This document shows positions 56,651 through 64,000 of a DNA stretch of 64,000 bases, piece after piece (within the stretch, counting starts at the first letter, position 1; each line of letters begins with the position of its first letter). Source of the stretch: an uncultured Stenotrophomonas sp. (lineage in GTDB: Bacteria > Pseudomonadota > Gammaproteobacteria > Xanthomonadales > Xanthomonadaceae). The position numbers and the translations under genes are program-made. The DNA is taken from assembly GCA_913775725.1 (NCBI GenBank), contig CAJYNG010000017.1:186001-250000 (forward strand), in the 5' to 3' direction. The notes under the pieces were generated by a model. The model saw only the letters and a program-made list of their open reading frames with translations. It searched no databases and was not told where the DNA came from.

Positions 56651-57256
56651 TCAGGCCACGCCGTTGTCGACGTGGTCGGCGAAACCGGGCTGCTGGCGCA
56701 GGCGCTCGAACCAGGCCTCTACGTGTGCCAGTGCGGGCCTGCGCCCCGGTGTGCTGCGCCAGCGTTGGGTCGACAGCCCCAGCACGATATCTGCAAGGGT
56801 GAAGGTGCTGCCCGCCACATGGCCGTCGGTAGCGGAAAGCTGTGCATCAAGCACGCCCATCAGCCGGTTCCACTGCGCCAGGCTGGCGTCCGCACGGGCG
56901 TCATCCGGATAGTCCGGATGCTGGCGCACGCGCGCCATGAACACGTGCCGCCAGGCGCTGTTGAGGTCGCTGGCCTGCCAGTCCATCCACTGCTCCACCC
57001 GGGCCCGGTCCTTCGCTGCACGTGGCAGCAGATCCTCGCGGCCGGCGCGTGCGGCCAGGTAGCGGCAGATGCTGTTGGATTCCCACAGCACGAAGTCGCC
57101 ATCGCGCAGCACCGGCACCTGACGGTTGGGGTTCAGCGTGGCCAGCACGTCCGGCGGGGGTGCCGGTTCGTGGTGCAGGGGCAGGTCCAGGCCGGCGCAC
57201 AGCCACAGCACCTTGCGCACGTTGATGGAGGTGGGCTTTCCGTACAGAGCGAGCAT
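56651..57256 (-). CDS. Glutathione S-transferase family protein
   Basis: 201 residues from ATG 57256 (MLALYGKPTSINVRKVLWLC). The N-terminal thioredoxin-like domain has LNPNRQVPVLRDGDFVLWESNSICRYLA, with the cis-Pro VPVL and ESNSI glutathione site. The helical C-terminal domain ends FERLRQQPGFADHVDNGVA. The catalytic residue is probably the Ser in PTSINVRK. The substrate is unknown. Confidence 0.9.
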   Translation of the reverse strand: MLALYGKPTSINVRKVLWLCAGLDLPLHHEPAPPPDVLATLNPNRQVPVLRDGDFVLWESNSICRYLAARAGREDLLPRAAKDRARVEQWMDWQASDLNSAWRHVFMARVRQHPDYPDDARADASLAQWNRLMGVLDAQLSATDGHVAGSTFTLADIVLGLSTQRWRSTPGRRPALAHVEAWFERLRQQPGFADHVDNGVA

Positions 57257-57301
57257 GGTCCTGACGCAGCAGCTGAGACTCGGCCAGCCTACACTTGCCC
57301 C

Positions 57302-58858
57302 ATGCATACCGAATATCTGCTCATTGGCGGCCTTCTATTGGCCGTGCTCATCCTGCAGCTGGTCACCCTGCTGCGCCGCCCGCCGCATGACCGTCTGGAA
57401 CAGGCGGTACGCGAGGAGGCGCGCTCTGGCCGCAGTGAACTGCGCGAACAGCTCGATGGCTTTGCCCGCGCGCTGACCGATCTGTCCACCCGCACCGACC
57501 AGCGCCTGGACCTGTTGCGCGAAGCGCTGGGCGAAGACGCCCGCAAGGCACGCGCCGAGGCGGCCGAGAGCCAGCAGCGGGGCGCCGCGCTGATGGGGCA
57601 GCGGCTGCAGGAACTGCGCGGCCAGCTGGAGACATTCGGCCAGCAGCAGGAAGCCCGCATCCATGCCTTTGGCCAGCAGCTGCAGGAACTCACCGGGCGT
57701 ATCGATACACAGCTCGGCGCGCTGCGCCAGACCCTGGTGGACGATGCACGCAAGGGTCGCGAGGAAGGCGCGCAATCGCAGCAGCGCCTGACCGACAACC
57801 TGGGCCTGCGCCTGCAGGAACTGACCCAGCGCAACGAACAGCGCATCGCCGAGATGCGTGCCACGCTGGAAGAACAGCTGCGCGCGCTGCAGAACGACAA
57901 CGCGCAGAAGCTGGAGCAGATGCGCCACACCGTGGACGAGAAGCTGCAGTCGACGCTGGAAACGCGGCTGGGCAATTCCTTCAAGCTGGTCTCCGAGCGC
58001 CTGGAACAGGTGCAGCGTGGTCTCGGCGAAATGCAGCAGCTGGCCACCGGCGTCGGCGACCTCAAGCGCGTGCTGACCAACGTCAAGAACCGTGGAAGCT
58101 GGGGTGAAGTACAGCTGGAGAACATCCTCGAGCAGACGCTCACCCAGGAGCAGTACGCGCGTGCGGTGAAGGTGCGCCCGGATAGTGGCGAGATGGTCGA
58201 TATCGCCGTGCGCCTGCCGGGCCGCAGCAGCGACGACACGCCGGTGTGGCTGCCGATCGACTCCAAGTTCCCGCGCGAGGATTACGAGCGCCTGCTGGAC
58301 GCGCAGGAACAGGGTGACGCCGAGGGTGTGCGCCTGCAGGGCATCCAGCTTGAACGCGCGGTGCGCGTGCAGGCCAAGTCGATCTGCGACAAGTACATCG
58401 CGCCGCCGCACACCACCGACTTCGCGGTGATGTTCCTGCCCACCGAAGGCCTGTATGCCGAAGTGATCCGGCGCCCGGGCCTGGTCGATCTGCTGCAGCG
58501 GGAGCACCGCGTGGTGGTGGCCGGCCCGACCACAGTCACCGCGCTGCTCAACAGCCTGCAGATGGGCTTCCGCACGCTGGCCATCGAGCAGCGTTCCAGC
58601 GAGGTGTGGAGCCTGCTGGGTGCGGTGAAGAGCGAGTTCGGCAAGTTCGCCGGCATCCTGGAAAAGGCCGAGAAGCAGATCACCACGGTGGGTCGCAGCA
58701 TCGGCGAGGCCAGCCGCAAGACCCGCACCATCGAACGGCGCCTGCGTGGCGTGGAGTCGCTGGCGTCCGAACAGGCGCAGTCGCTGCTCGGCGATCTGGC
58801 CGAGGGTGATGCGGCGGGCGAGGACGAAGGCAGTGAAGGCGACGGCGACGAGACCTGA
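57302..58858 (+). CDS. rmuC: DNA recombination protein RmuC
   Basis: 518 residues from ATG 57302 (MHTEYLLIGGLLLAVLILQLV), with an N-terminal membrane helix (~5-24) and a long coiled coil (~30-220, rich in Gln, Arg, Glu). The RmuC nuclease-like domain follows, with VLTNVKNRGSWGEVQLENILEQTLT and LPIDSKFPREDYERLLDA and IAPPHTTDFAVMFLPTEGLYAE. RmuC limits inversions at short inverted repeats and is related to restriction endonucleases. The acidic C-terminus (EGDAAGEDEGSEGDGDET) is not conserved. Confidence 0.95.
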   Translation: MHTEYLLIGGLLLAVLILQLVTLLRRPPHDRLEQAVREEARSGRSELREQLDGFARALTDLSTRTDQRLDLLREALGEDARKARAEAAESQQRGAALMGQRLQELRGQLETFGQQQEARIHAFGQQLQELTGRIDTQLGALRQTLVDDARKGREEGAQSQQRLTDNLGLRLQELTQRNEQRIAEMRATLEEQLRALQNDNAQKLEQMRHTVDEKLQSTLETRLGNSFKLVSERLEQVQRGLGEMQQLATGVGDLKRVLTNVKNRGSWGEVQLENILEQTLTQEQYARAVKVRPDSGEMVDIAVRLPGRSSDDTPVWLPIDSKFPREDYERLLDAQEQGDAEGVRLQGIQLERAVRVQAKSICDKYIAPPHTTDFAVMFLPTEGLYAEVIRRPGLVDLLQREHRVVVAGPTTVTALLNSLQMGFRTLAIEQRSSEVWSLLGAVKSEFGKFAGILEKAEKQITTVGRSIGEASRKTRTIERRLRGVESLASEQAQSLLGDLAEGDAAGEDEGSEGDGDET

Positions 58859-58929
58859 GCCACGCTGACACGCCGCCTGCATCGCCGATGCGTATGCTGG
58901 CGGCCTGTCCGCTTCGATCAGGTATCGTC

Positions 58930-59328
58930 ATGCGCCTGCGCCGCTTCACCAGCCTTGTCCTGACCGCGCTGCTTGCCGCCTGCAGCAGCGCACCACCGGC
59001 CGCCGATACGGCGGCAGCACCTGCTGCAGCCACCAGCCCTGAAGCAGCCGAGGCCTACCGCGAAGCACGTGACGTCGACTGCCAGGCCGCCGGTGGCACC
59101 CTGCAACGGCTCGGCCGGCTGCAGCGCGAGCAGTGCGTGATTCCCTATGCCGACGCCGGCAAGGCCTGCACCCGCAGGAGTGACTGCACCGGCCAGTGTC
59201 TGGCCACGGGCGAAGTGGCTGCCGGCACTGCCGCCACCGGTACCTGCCAGCGCGACGTGCGCCAGAATTTCGGCTGCCGCCAGCGCATCGATGACGGCAA
59301 GGCGCAGGGCACGATCTGCGTGGACTGA
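58930..59328 (+). CDS. Cysteine-rich lipoprotein of unknown function
   Basis: 132 residues from ATG 58930 (MRLRRFTSLVLTALLAACSS). The lipobox LLAAC puts the lipid Cys near residue 18. The mature part carries several Cys (VDCQAAGG, QCVIPYADAGKACTRRSDCTGQCLATG, GTCQRDVRQNFGCRQR, ICVD) that can form disulfides. I do not recognise the family. It lies downstream of rmuC with 71 bp between. Confidence 0.75.
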   Translation: MRLRRFTSLVLTALLAACSSAPPAADTAAAPAAATSPEAAEAYREARDVDCQAAGGTLQRLGRLQREQCVIPYADAGKACTRRSDCTGQCLATGEVAAGTAATGTCQRDVRQNFGCRQRIDDGKAQGTICVD

Positions 59329-59336
59329 ACATGTCC

Positions 59337-59397
59337 TGTAGAGCCGAGCCCATGCTCGGCTGCCCTGCAATGAGCCGAGCGTAGGCTCGGCTCTCCA
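59337..59397. repeat. SMAG-like repeat pair
   Basis: TGTAGAGCCGAGCCCATGC faces a partner ending GGCTCTCCA eight bases after the lipoprotein stop. The right copy has a C in place of the A in CTACA. Confidence 0.82.
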
Positions 59398-59454
59398 ACA
59401 GCGCGCGCGGCGCTATGCTGGTGGGCCATTCCCCGCTGTTGCCGGAGCCCCCGC

Positions 59455-60000
59455 GTGAGCACCTCGATCCAGGACATTTCCCTCACCACCATCGACGGCC
59501 AGCCGTCCTCGCTTGCCGACTACCAGGGCAAGGTGCTGCTGCTGGTCAACGTCGCCTCCAAGTGTGGCCTGACCCCGCAGTACGAAGGCCTGCAGGCGCT
59601 GTATGCGGAAAAGCACGCGCAGGGCCTTGAAGTGCTGGGCTTCCCCGCCAACAACTTCCTCGGCCAGGAGCCGGGCAGCGAGGCGGAAATCCAGCAGTTC
59701 TGCCAGCTCACCTACGACGTCAGCTTCCCGATGTTCTCCAAGATCAGCGTGGCCGGTGACGACACCCACCCGCTGTACCAGCAGCTGACCGCTGCCCAGC
59801 CGCAGTCGATCGGCGAAGGCCCGCTGCGTGAGCGTCTGGCCAGCAAGGAGATCCCGATCCACGCAGCACCGGCGGTGCTGTGGAACTTCGAGAAGTTCCT
59901 GGTTGGCCGCGACGGCAAGGTCATCGCGCGCTTTGCCCCGGACGTGGCTGCCGATGACGCGCGCCTGCGCGAGGCCATCGAGGCCGCGCTGGCGGCCTGA
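59455..60000 (+). CDS. Glutathione peroxidase family protein
   Basis: 181 residues from GTG 59455 (read MSTSIQDISLTTIDG). The catalytic Cys is in NVASKCGLTPQY (Cys, not selenocysteine); the Gln is in NFLGQEPG and the Trp/Asn in VLWNFEKFLV, completing the peroxidase tetrad. It reduces hydroperoxides with thioredoxin or glutathione. It follows a repeat and precedes another repeat and a terminator. Confidence 0.93.
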   Translation: MSTSIQDISLTTIDGQPSSLADYQGKVLLLVNVASKCGLTPQYEGLQALYAEKHAQGLEVLGFPANNFLGQEPGSEAEIQQFCQLTYDVSFPMFSKISVAGDDTHPLYQQLTAAQPQSIGEGPLRERLASKEIPIHAAPAVLWNFEKFLVGRDGKVIARFAPDVAADDARLREAIEAALAA

Positions 60001-60006
60001 TCGGCC

Positions 60007-60045
60007 GGGGTCGGATCCCCTTCCACGGGAAAGGGCTCCGACCCC
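60007..60045. repeat. GGGGTCGGATCCCC-type palindrome
   Basis: GGGGTCGGATCCCCTTCC with GGGAAAGGGCTCCGACCCC sits between the peroxidase stop and the terminator. Confidence 0.75.
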
Positions 60046-60061
60046 ACCGGCAGTGCCAAAG

Positions 60062-60088
60062 AAAAACCCCGCCGAGGCGGGGTTTTTT
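60062..60088. terminator. Bidirectional terminator between the peroxidase and mlaA
   Basis: AAAAACCCCGCC-GA-GGCGGGGTTTTTT has a long A tract on one side and T tract on the other, so it can end the peroxidase transcript (plus) and the mla operon (minus). Confidence 0.88.
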
Positions 60089-60107
60089 CATGCATCGCTG
60101 AGCGACC

Positions 60108-61121
60108 TCAGTGCGTCCACTGCGGCATCGGCATCGCATCGACCGGGATCGGCGAATTGGCATCGTCGTGGCCACGGTCACGCTTGCTGCGCAGATCGTT
60201 CTCGATCTGGTAGTTGCGGCGCTGCATCCACGCATCGCGGACCAGCGAGTACTCGTCCACGGCGGTATCGCGCAGGTCGTCGATCGCCAGCAGCTGCGCG
60301 CGGGTATCGACCAGCTGCAGGCCCTGCAGGCCGATGCGGACCTTGTCCTCTTCGATGCGGCGGATCGGCGACAGCGGAATGTCACCGGCCAGGCCGAACA
60401 CATCGCGCACGGTACGCGGGCCGAAGAACGGCAGTTCCACGTAGCGCGAACGCCGCCAGCCCCAGGCACCCAGGGTCTGGCCGAAGTCCTCATTGCGACG
60501 CGGCACCATCGCCTTGCTGGCCGGATCGAACAGGCCGCCGATACCCAGCGTGCTGTTCATCAGGAAGCGGCCGAGGCTGTCCCACGCATCGGCACCGCGG
60601 CCCTGCAGCAGCTGGTTGGTGATGGTCACCGGTGCGCGCAGGTTGCTGAAGAAGTTGCTGACGCCGGTGCGGGCGAAGCGCGGCACCACGTGGGTGTAGG
60701 CCGTGGCCAGCGGGCGCGCGATGCCGCGGTCAACCGCGTTGTTGAAGGTGTGCACCTTGCGGTTGAACGGTTCCCACGGATCGTAGGCCGCCGCGCTGCC
60801 GGTGTTGCCGGCACCACCATAGAGGGCATCGAAGTCGTCATCACCACCGGGGGCGGTTGCCGCTGCGGCCCTGGCCGCATCGGTGTCGGCGCTGCGGGCC
60901 GGTGCCGATGGCGGCGTGGCCGGCGCAGGTGCCGCAACCACGGCTGCGGCCGGTGCGGCATCGACCGTAGCGGGATCGGCGGTGGGGGCGGAGGCCTCGG
61001 CGATGGTACTGGCCGGGACCACGGTGCTGGCCGCCGGCGCATCGTTGCGTGCGGGCTTGCCGGCGCAGGCGGTCAGGGCGGTGGCCAGGACGATCAGGGG
61101 GAAAGTGCGTACGACGTTCAT
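60108..61121 (-). CDS. mlaA: Outer-membrane lipoprotein MlaA (VacJ)
   Basis: 337 residues with a lipobox (TALTACAG), an Ala/Pro-rich linker (~25-105) and the MlaA domain with DPWEPFNRKVHTFNNAVDRGIARPLA, SNFFSNLRAPVTITNQLLQG and FGQTLGAWG. It sits in the outer membrane and removes misplaced phospholipids from the outer leaflet, passing them to MlaC. It is the last gene of the operon here, 1 bp after mlaB, whereas in enteric bacteria it is unlinked. The N-terminal linker is longer than usual. Confidence 0.95.
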   Translation of the reverse strand: MNVVRTFPLIVLATALTACAGKPARNDAPAASTVVPASTIAEASAPTADPATVDAAPAAAVVAAPAPATPPSAPARSADTDAARAAAATAPGGDDDFDALYGGAGNTGSAAAYDPWEPFNRKVHTFNNAVDRGIARPLATAYTHVVPRFARTGVSNFFSNLRAPVTITNQLLQGRGADAWDSLGRFLMNSTLGIGGLFDPASKAMVPRRNEDFGQTLGAWGWRRSRYVELPFFGPRTVRDVFGLAGDIPLSPIRRIEEDKVRIGLQGLQLVDTRAQLLAIDDLRDTAVDEYSLVRDAWMQRRNYQIENDLRSKRDRGHDDANSPIPVDAMPMPQWTH

Positions 61122-61122
61122 G

Positions 61123-61434
61123 TCAGCTCGCAGCAGAAGTAGCGTTGAAATCCAGGTCGGGCGACAGCCGGTAGGCTGCGCTCAGCTCGTTGTAGCCGGC
61201 CGGTGCGCCGGAGATCGCCAGTGGGTGGCCGGCGTTGCGCGCACGTGCCGCCAGTTCGGCCAGCAGCGCCAGGCCGGCGCTGTCCACGCGTTCGACCTCG
61301 CCCAGCTCCAGCCGTGACAGCTTCGCCGGCAGGGCCTGCAGCTGCGGCCACAGCGCGATCACCGCGGCACGGTCGAGCACCCCGCGCAGGCGCAGGGTGT
61401 CGCCTTCCAGCAGCGCCAGTGCGTTACTTGCCAT
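61123..61434 (-). CDS. mlaB: STAS domain protein MlaB
   Basis: 103 residues from ATG 61434 (MASNALALLEGDTLRLRGVL), a small STAS domain with the characteristic VERVDSAGLALLAELAARARN segment, where the Ser would be the phosphorylatable or contact position. It binds the MlaF ATPase in the cytoplasm. Its start overlaps the mlaC end by 11 bp, and it ends 1 bp from mlaA. Confidence 0.92.
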   Translation of the reverse strand: MASNALALLEGDTLRLRGVLDRAAVIALWPQLQALPAKLSRLELGEVERVDSAGLALLAELAARARNAGHPLAISGAPAGYNELSAAYRLSPDLDFNATSAAS

Positions 61435-62086
61435 TGCCCGCGGGCCCGGCCTGCATGCTGCCGCTGTGCAGTTCGTTGGCCACCTGCTTGATGCCCTTCT
61501 GGCGCAGCGGGGTATCGAACTGGTTGCGGAAGGTCTGCACGTAGGAAATGCCTTCGATGTTGACGTCGAAGATCTTCCACTGGCCATTCACGTTGCGCAT
61601 CCAGTACTCGACCGGGGTCGGCTCGTTGCCGGCGCGCACCAGTTCGGTGCTCACGCGCACGCCACGATTGCCCGGCAGCGGGCTTTCACCCTTCAGGCGG
61701 AAGCTCGGCTTGCCCTGGATGTTGAGCAGGGTCGAGCCGTAGCGCTGCATCAGGCTGTCGGCCATGGCATCGGCAAACAGCTTGATGTCGGCGTCGGAGG
61801 CGCCGCGGGCGTGCGGGCCCAGCACCAGGCGCGCGGCGTAGTCGCGGTCGAAGGTGCGGGTCAGCTCGCTGTCGATGTAGCTGCGCAGGCTGGCCGGGTT
61901 GCTGGTGAACTCGCTCTTGCGCTGCTGCAGCGTGGACAGGATGCGGCTGCTGGCATCGATCACCACCTTGCCGGCCTGGCCCTGCGTCGCGGCAGCGGCG
62001 GGAGCGGCGGCCTGCGCCTGGGCGAGGAACGGAGTGGCCACCAGCAGCGCCGAGGCGAGCAGGGCCGGGATCAGTTTCATCTTCAT
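61424..62086 (-). CDS. mlaC: Periplasmic phospholipid shuttle MlaC
   Basis: 220 residues with a signal peptide (MKMKLIPALLASALLVATPFLAQAQA). The Tol-like/MlaC fold follows, with RTFDRDYAARLVLG, QRYGSTLLNIQGKPS and VNGQWKIFDVNIEGISYVQTFRNQF. It carries phospholipids between MlaA and the MlaFEDB complex. Its start shares 4 bp with the mlaD stop. Confidence 0.96.
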   Translation of the reverse strand: MKMKLIPALLASALLVATPFLAQAQAAAPAAAATQGQAGKVVIDASSRILSTLQQRKSEFTSNPASLRSYIDSELTRTFDRDYAARLVLGPHARGASDADIKLFADAMADSLMQRYGSTLLNIQGKPSFRLKGESPLPGNRGVRVSTELVRAGNEPTPVEYWMRNVNGQWKIFDVNIEGISYVQTFRNQFDTPLRQKGIKQVANELHSGSMQAGPAGNGK

Positions 62087-62607
62087 GGTTGCGGTTCCGT
62101 TGCAGGCGCCTGCGCGCCATCGTTGGGCTTCTGAGCAGCGCCGCCACCGGCGCCGCCACTGAACATGTACTTGCCGACCAGCTGGATCAGGTCCACTGCC
62201 GGCTGGGTGAAGACGATCTCGTCGCCGGCCTTCAGCACGTCCGGATCGCCGCCCGGCTGCAGACCGATATAGCTCTCGCCGAGCAAACCACTGGTGAAGA
62301 TGCCGGCCGAGGTGTCCGCCGGCAGGTCCTTGACCTTGCTGTCCATGCGCAGGGTCACGATCGATTCGAACTTCACCGGGTCCAGGTCGATCGAGGCGAC
62401 CTGGCCGACGGTGACGCCGCCGATCTTCACCGGCGCCTGCTTGCGCAGCTGGCCGACCTGGGAGAAGCGCGCTTTCAGGTCATAGCCTTCACTGCCCCAG
62501 CTCCAGCGCTGGTTGGTCGAGGCCACGGCCAGCACCATCAGCGAGGCCAGGGCCAGCAGCAGGAAAGCGCCGACGGAGAATTCGAGTCTGGGACCGCGGA
62601 TGGCCAT
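62083..62607 (-). CDS. mlaD: MCE domain protein MlaD
   Basis: 174 residues from ATG 62607 (MAIRGPRLEFSVGAFLLLALASLMVLAVAS). One N-terminal helix anchors it to the inner membrane; the MCE domain covers ~40-125 with GQLRKQAPVKIGGVTVGQVASI and LLGESYIGLQPGGD. It forms a hexameric ring for lipid transfer. The Gly/Ala/Gln-rich C-terminus lacks the long tail of some MCE proteins. The next gene, mlaE, is 59 bp upstream. Confidence 0.95.
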   Translation of the reverse strand: MAIRGPRLEFSVGAFLLLALASLMVLAVASTNQRWSWGSEGYDLKARFSQVGQLRKQAPVKIGGVTVGQVASIDLDPVKFESIVTLRMDSKVKDLPADTSAGIFTSGLLGESYIGLQPGGDPDVLKAGDEIVFTQPAVDLIQLVGKYMFSGGAGGGAAQKPNDGAQAPATEPQP

Positions 62608-62666
62608 GTGGATTACCTGATCGAGTCGTTGTGGCCGCGCGCGCCTGCGCACCGCCGGTGGAGGGG

Positions 62667-63416
62667 TTAGGTGAACAACATTGCCGACAGCACGAAGTTG
62701 AACATCAGTACCAGCAGCGAGGCGTTGACCACCGCACGGGTGGTCGCCACCGACGTGCCTTCAATGGTCGGCTCGGCATGGAAACCAACGTAGGCGGCGA
62801 CCAGCGCGGCAGTGCCGCCGAAGATCGCCGACTTCAGCATCGCCACGCCGAAGTCGTCCCAGAAGTCCACGCTGTTGCGCAGCGCCGACCAGAACACGCC
62901 GTTGTCCAGGCCCAGCACGTGCACGGCTTCGAAGTAGCTGGCGCTGATCGCCAGCGAACAGAAGATGCCGGTCAGCAACGGCACGGTCAGCACCGCCGCC
63001 CAGAAGCGCGGCGCCACCGCCTTGGCCACCGGGTCGATCGCCATCAGCTCCAGCGCCTTGATCTGGTCGGTGGCACGCATCAACCCCAGTTCGGCGGCGA
63101 TCGAGCTGCCGGCGCGGCCGATGAACAGCAGCGCGGTCAGCACCGGTGCCAGCTCGCGGTACAGCGACAGGCCGAGCAGGGTCGACAGCGCGTCAGCCGC
63201 ACCGAAGGTGGTCAGCGTGCGGTAGCCCTGCAGGGTCAGCACCAGGCCGACGAAGGCACCACCGACGGCGATGATCGGCAGCGAGCGCGCGCCGATCTTG
63301 TAGATCTCGCGGGTCAGCTCGGCCAGGAAATCACGCGTGGGCAGCGAACCGCGCAGCACGGTCAGCGAGAACAAGCCGGCGCGGCCAAGCGAACGGGTGG
63401 CTTGGACGAACGGCAT
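62667..63416 (-). CDS. mlaE: MlaE phospholipid ABC permease
   Basis: 249 residues with about five membrane helices (FVLSAMLFT at the C-terminus). The family motif LMRATDQIKALELMAIDPVAKAVAPRFWAAVLTVPLL is clear. It is the integral permease of the MlaFEDB complex. Start and the mlaF stop overlap (TGATG). Confidence 0.96.
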   Translation of the reverse strand: MPFVQATRSLGRAGLFSLTVLRGSLPTRDFLAELTREIYKIGARSLPIIAVGGAFVGLVLTLQGYRTLTTFGAADALSTLLGLSLYRELAPVLTALLFIGRAGSSIAAELGLMRATDQIKALELMAIDPVAKAVAPRFWAAVLTVPLLTGIFCSLAISASYFEAVHVLGLDNGVFWSALRNSVDFWDDFGVAMLKSAIFGGTAALVAAYVGFHAEPTIEGTSVATTRAVVNASLLVLMFNFVLSAMLFT

Positions 63417-64000
63417 CAGGCAACCCTCGCGCGTGGTGCGGCATCGAACGGAATCGGGCCATCGGGCTGGCCGTGCAGGAACTGCCGCAGCAGCGGGTCC
63501 TGGCTGGACTGCAGCGCCTCGGGCGTGCCCTGGAACACGATGCCGCCATTGGCGATCGCGATCACCTGGTCGCAGATCGGCAGGGTCTCGTGCACGTGGT
63601 GGCTGACGATGATGCTGGTCAGGCCCAGGCTGTGGTTGAGGCGCTGGATCAGGCTCATGATCACCCCCGAGGCGATCGGGTCCAGCCCGGTCAGCGGCTC
63701 GTCGTAGATCATCAGCGGCGGGTCCAGCGCCAGTGCACGGGCCAGCGCAACGCGGCGCGCCATGCCACCGGACAGCTCGCGCGGCCAGGCATCGGCGGCG
63801 GCCAGCAGGCCCACCGCATGCAGCTTCATCTGTACCAGCCGGCGCAGCACGGCGGTCGGCAGGCGGGTGTGCGTACGCAGCGGCAGGGCGACGTTCTCGG
63901 CCACGGTGAGGTCGGTCAGCAGGCCGTTGCCCTGCAGCAGCACGCCCACGCTCTTGCGCATTTCCAGCAGCGCGGCGCTGTCATGCGGAATCGGCTTGCC
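63416..64000 (-). CDS. mlaF: MlaF phospholipid ABC ATPase (5' end beyond window)
   Basis: The frame runs off the right edge, so the N-terminus with Walker A is missing. The visible part contains QGNGLLTDLTVAENVALPLR, the ABC signature LSGGMARRVALARALALDPP, Walker B LMIYDEPLTGLDP, and SHHVHE (H-loop). It is the cytoplasmic motor of the Mla retrograde lipid transport complex. The stop overlaps the mlaE start. The frame continues upstream through KPIPHDSAALLE to the window edge. Confidence 0.95.
   Translation of the reverse strand, partial: GKPIPHDSAALLEMRKSVGVLLQGNGLLTDLTVAENVALPLRTHTRLPTAVLRRLVQMKLHAVGLLAAADAWPRELSGGMARRVALARALALDPPLMIYDEPLTGLDPIASGVIMSLIQRLNHSLGLTSIIVSHHVHETLPICDQVIAIANGGIVFQGTPEALQSSQDPLLRQFLHGQPDGPIPFDAAPRARVA

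Overview
The window is a chromosomal segment from a high-GC gammaproteobacterium of the Xanthomonadaceae, most probably Stenotrophomonas (S. maltophilia-like). The reasons are the gene order rpmH/dnaA/dnaN/recF/gyrB, a TonB-ExbB-ExbD1-ExbD2 locus of the Xanthomonas type, and more than ten palindromic intergenic elements with a GTAG terminus that look like the SMAG repeats of S. maltophilia. The assignment comes from reading the sequence, not from a database search.

Layout. 1-7.5 kb: a helicase cut by the left edge, a divergent lrp/phhA pair (phenylalanine hydroxylation), a LacI regulator, a cysteine-dioxygenase-like cupin, KDPG aldolase and a zinc alcohol dehydrogenase. 7.6-14.2 kb: a Ku/LigD end-joining operon, two small unknown proteins and a TonB-dependent receptor. 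14.4-23.5 kb: tyrB, fbp, a 2OG-Fe(II) oxygenase, a small unrecognised operon of secreted and membrane proteins (17.8-19.6 kb), a radical SAM protein, pdxJ and cls. 23.6-29.3 kb: exbD2-exbD1-exbB-tonB, a TPR protein, an M48 protease and a CPBP protease. 29.3-43.5 kb: the replication-origin neighbourhood. gyrB, recF, dnaN and dnaA lie on the minus strand; rpmH, rnpA, yidC, a remarkable lipoprotein and mnmE lie on the plus strand. 43.6-60 kb: GlpQ, rhomboid, a TerC protein behind a yybP-ykoY-type riboswitch, RlmI, a renal-dipeptidase-like enzyme, an amino-acid permease, two divergent LysR/oxidoreductase pairs, GST, RmuC and glutathione peroxidase. 60.1-64 kb: the Mla lipid-transport operon mlaFEDCB-mlaA, cut by the right edge inside mlaF.

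The most distinctive coding feature is the 890-residue lipoprotein at 39460-42132. It joins a NodB-type polysaccharide deacetylase, a caspase-like (C14) protease with an apparent His/Cys dyad, a short calcium-loop-like motif and C-terminal TPR repeats. The most distinctive non-coding region is 31.9-35.4 kb. It holds four near-perfect parS sites (two inside the recF reading frame and two bracketing the dnaN terminator), several DnaA boxes next to an AT-rich stretch in an unusually long recF-dnaN gap, and a cluster of AGATTTC heptamers. Palindromic repeats also appear to supply the stop codons of several genes.

I saw no tRNA, rRNA, CRISPR array, insertion sequence or prophage. Almost all long overlapping reading frames are antisense or out-of-frame shadows of GC-rich genes.
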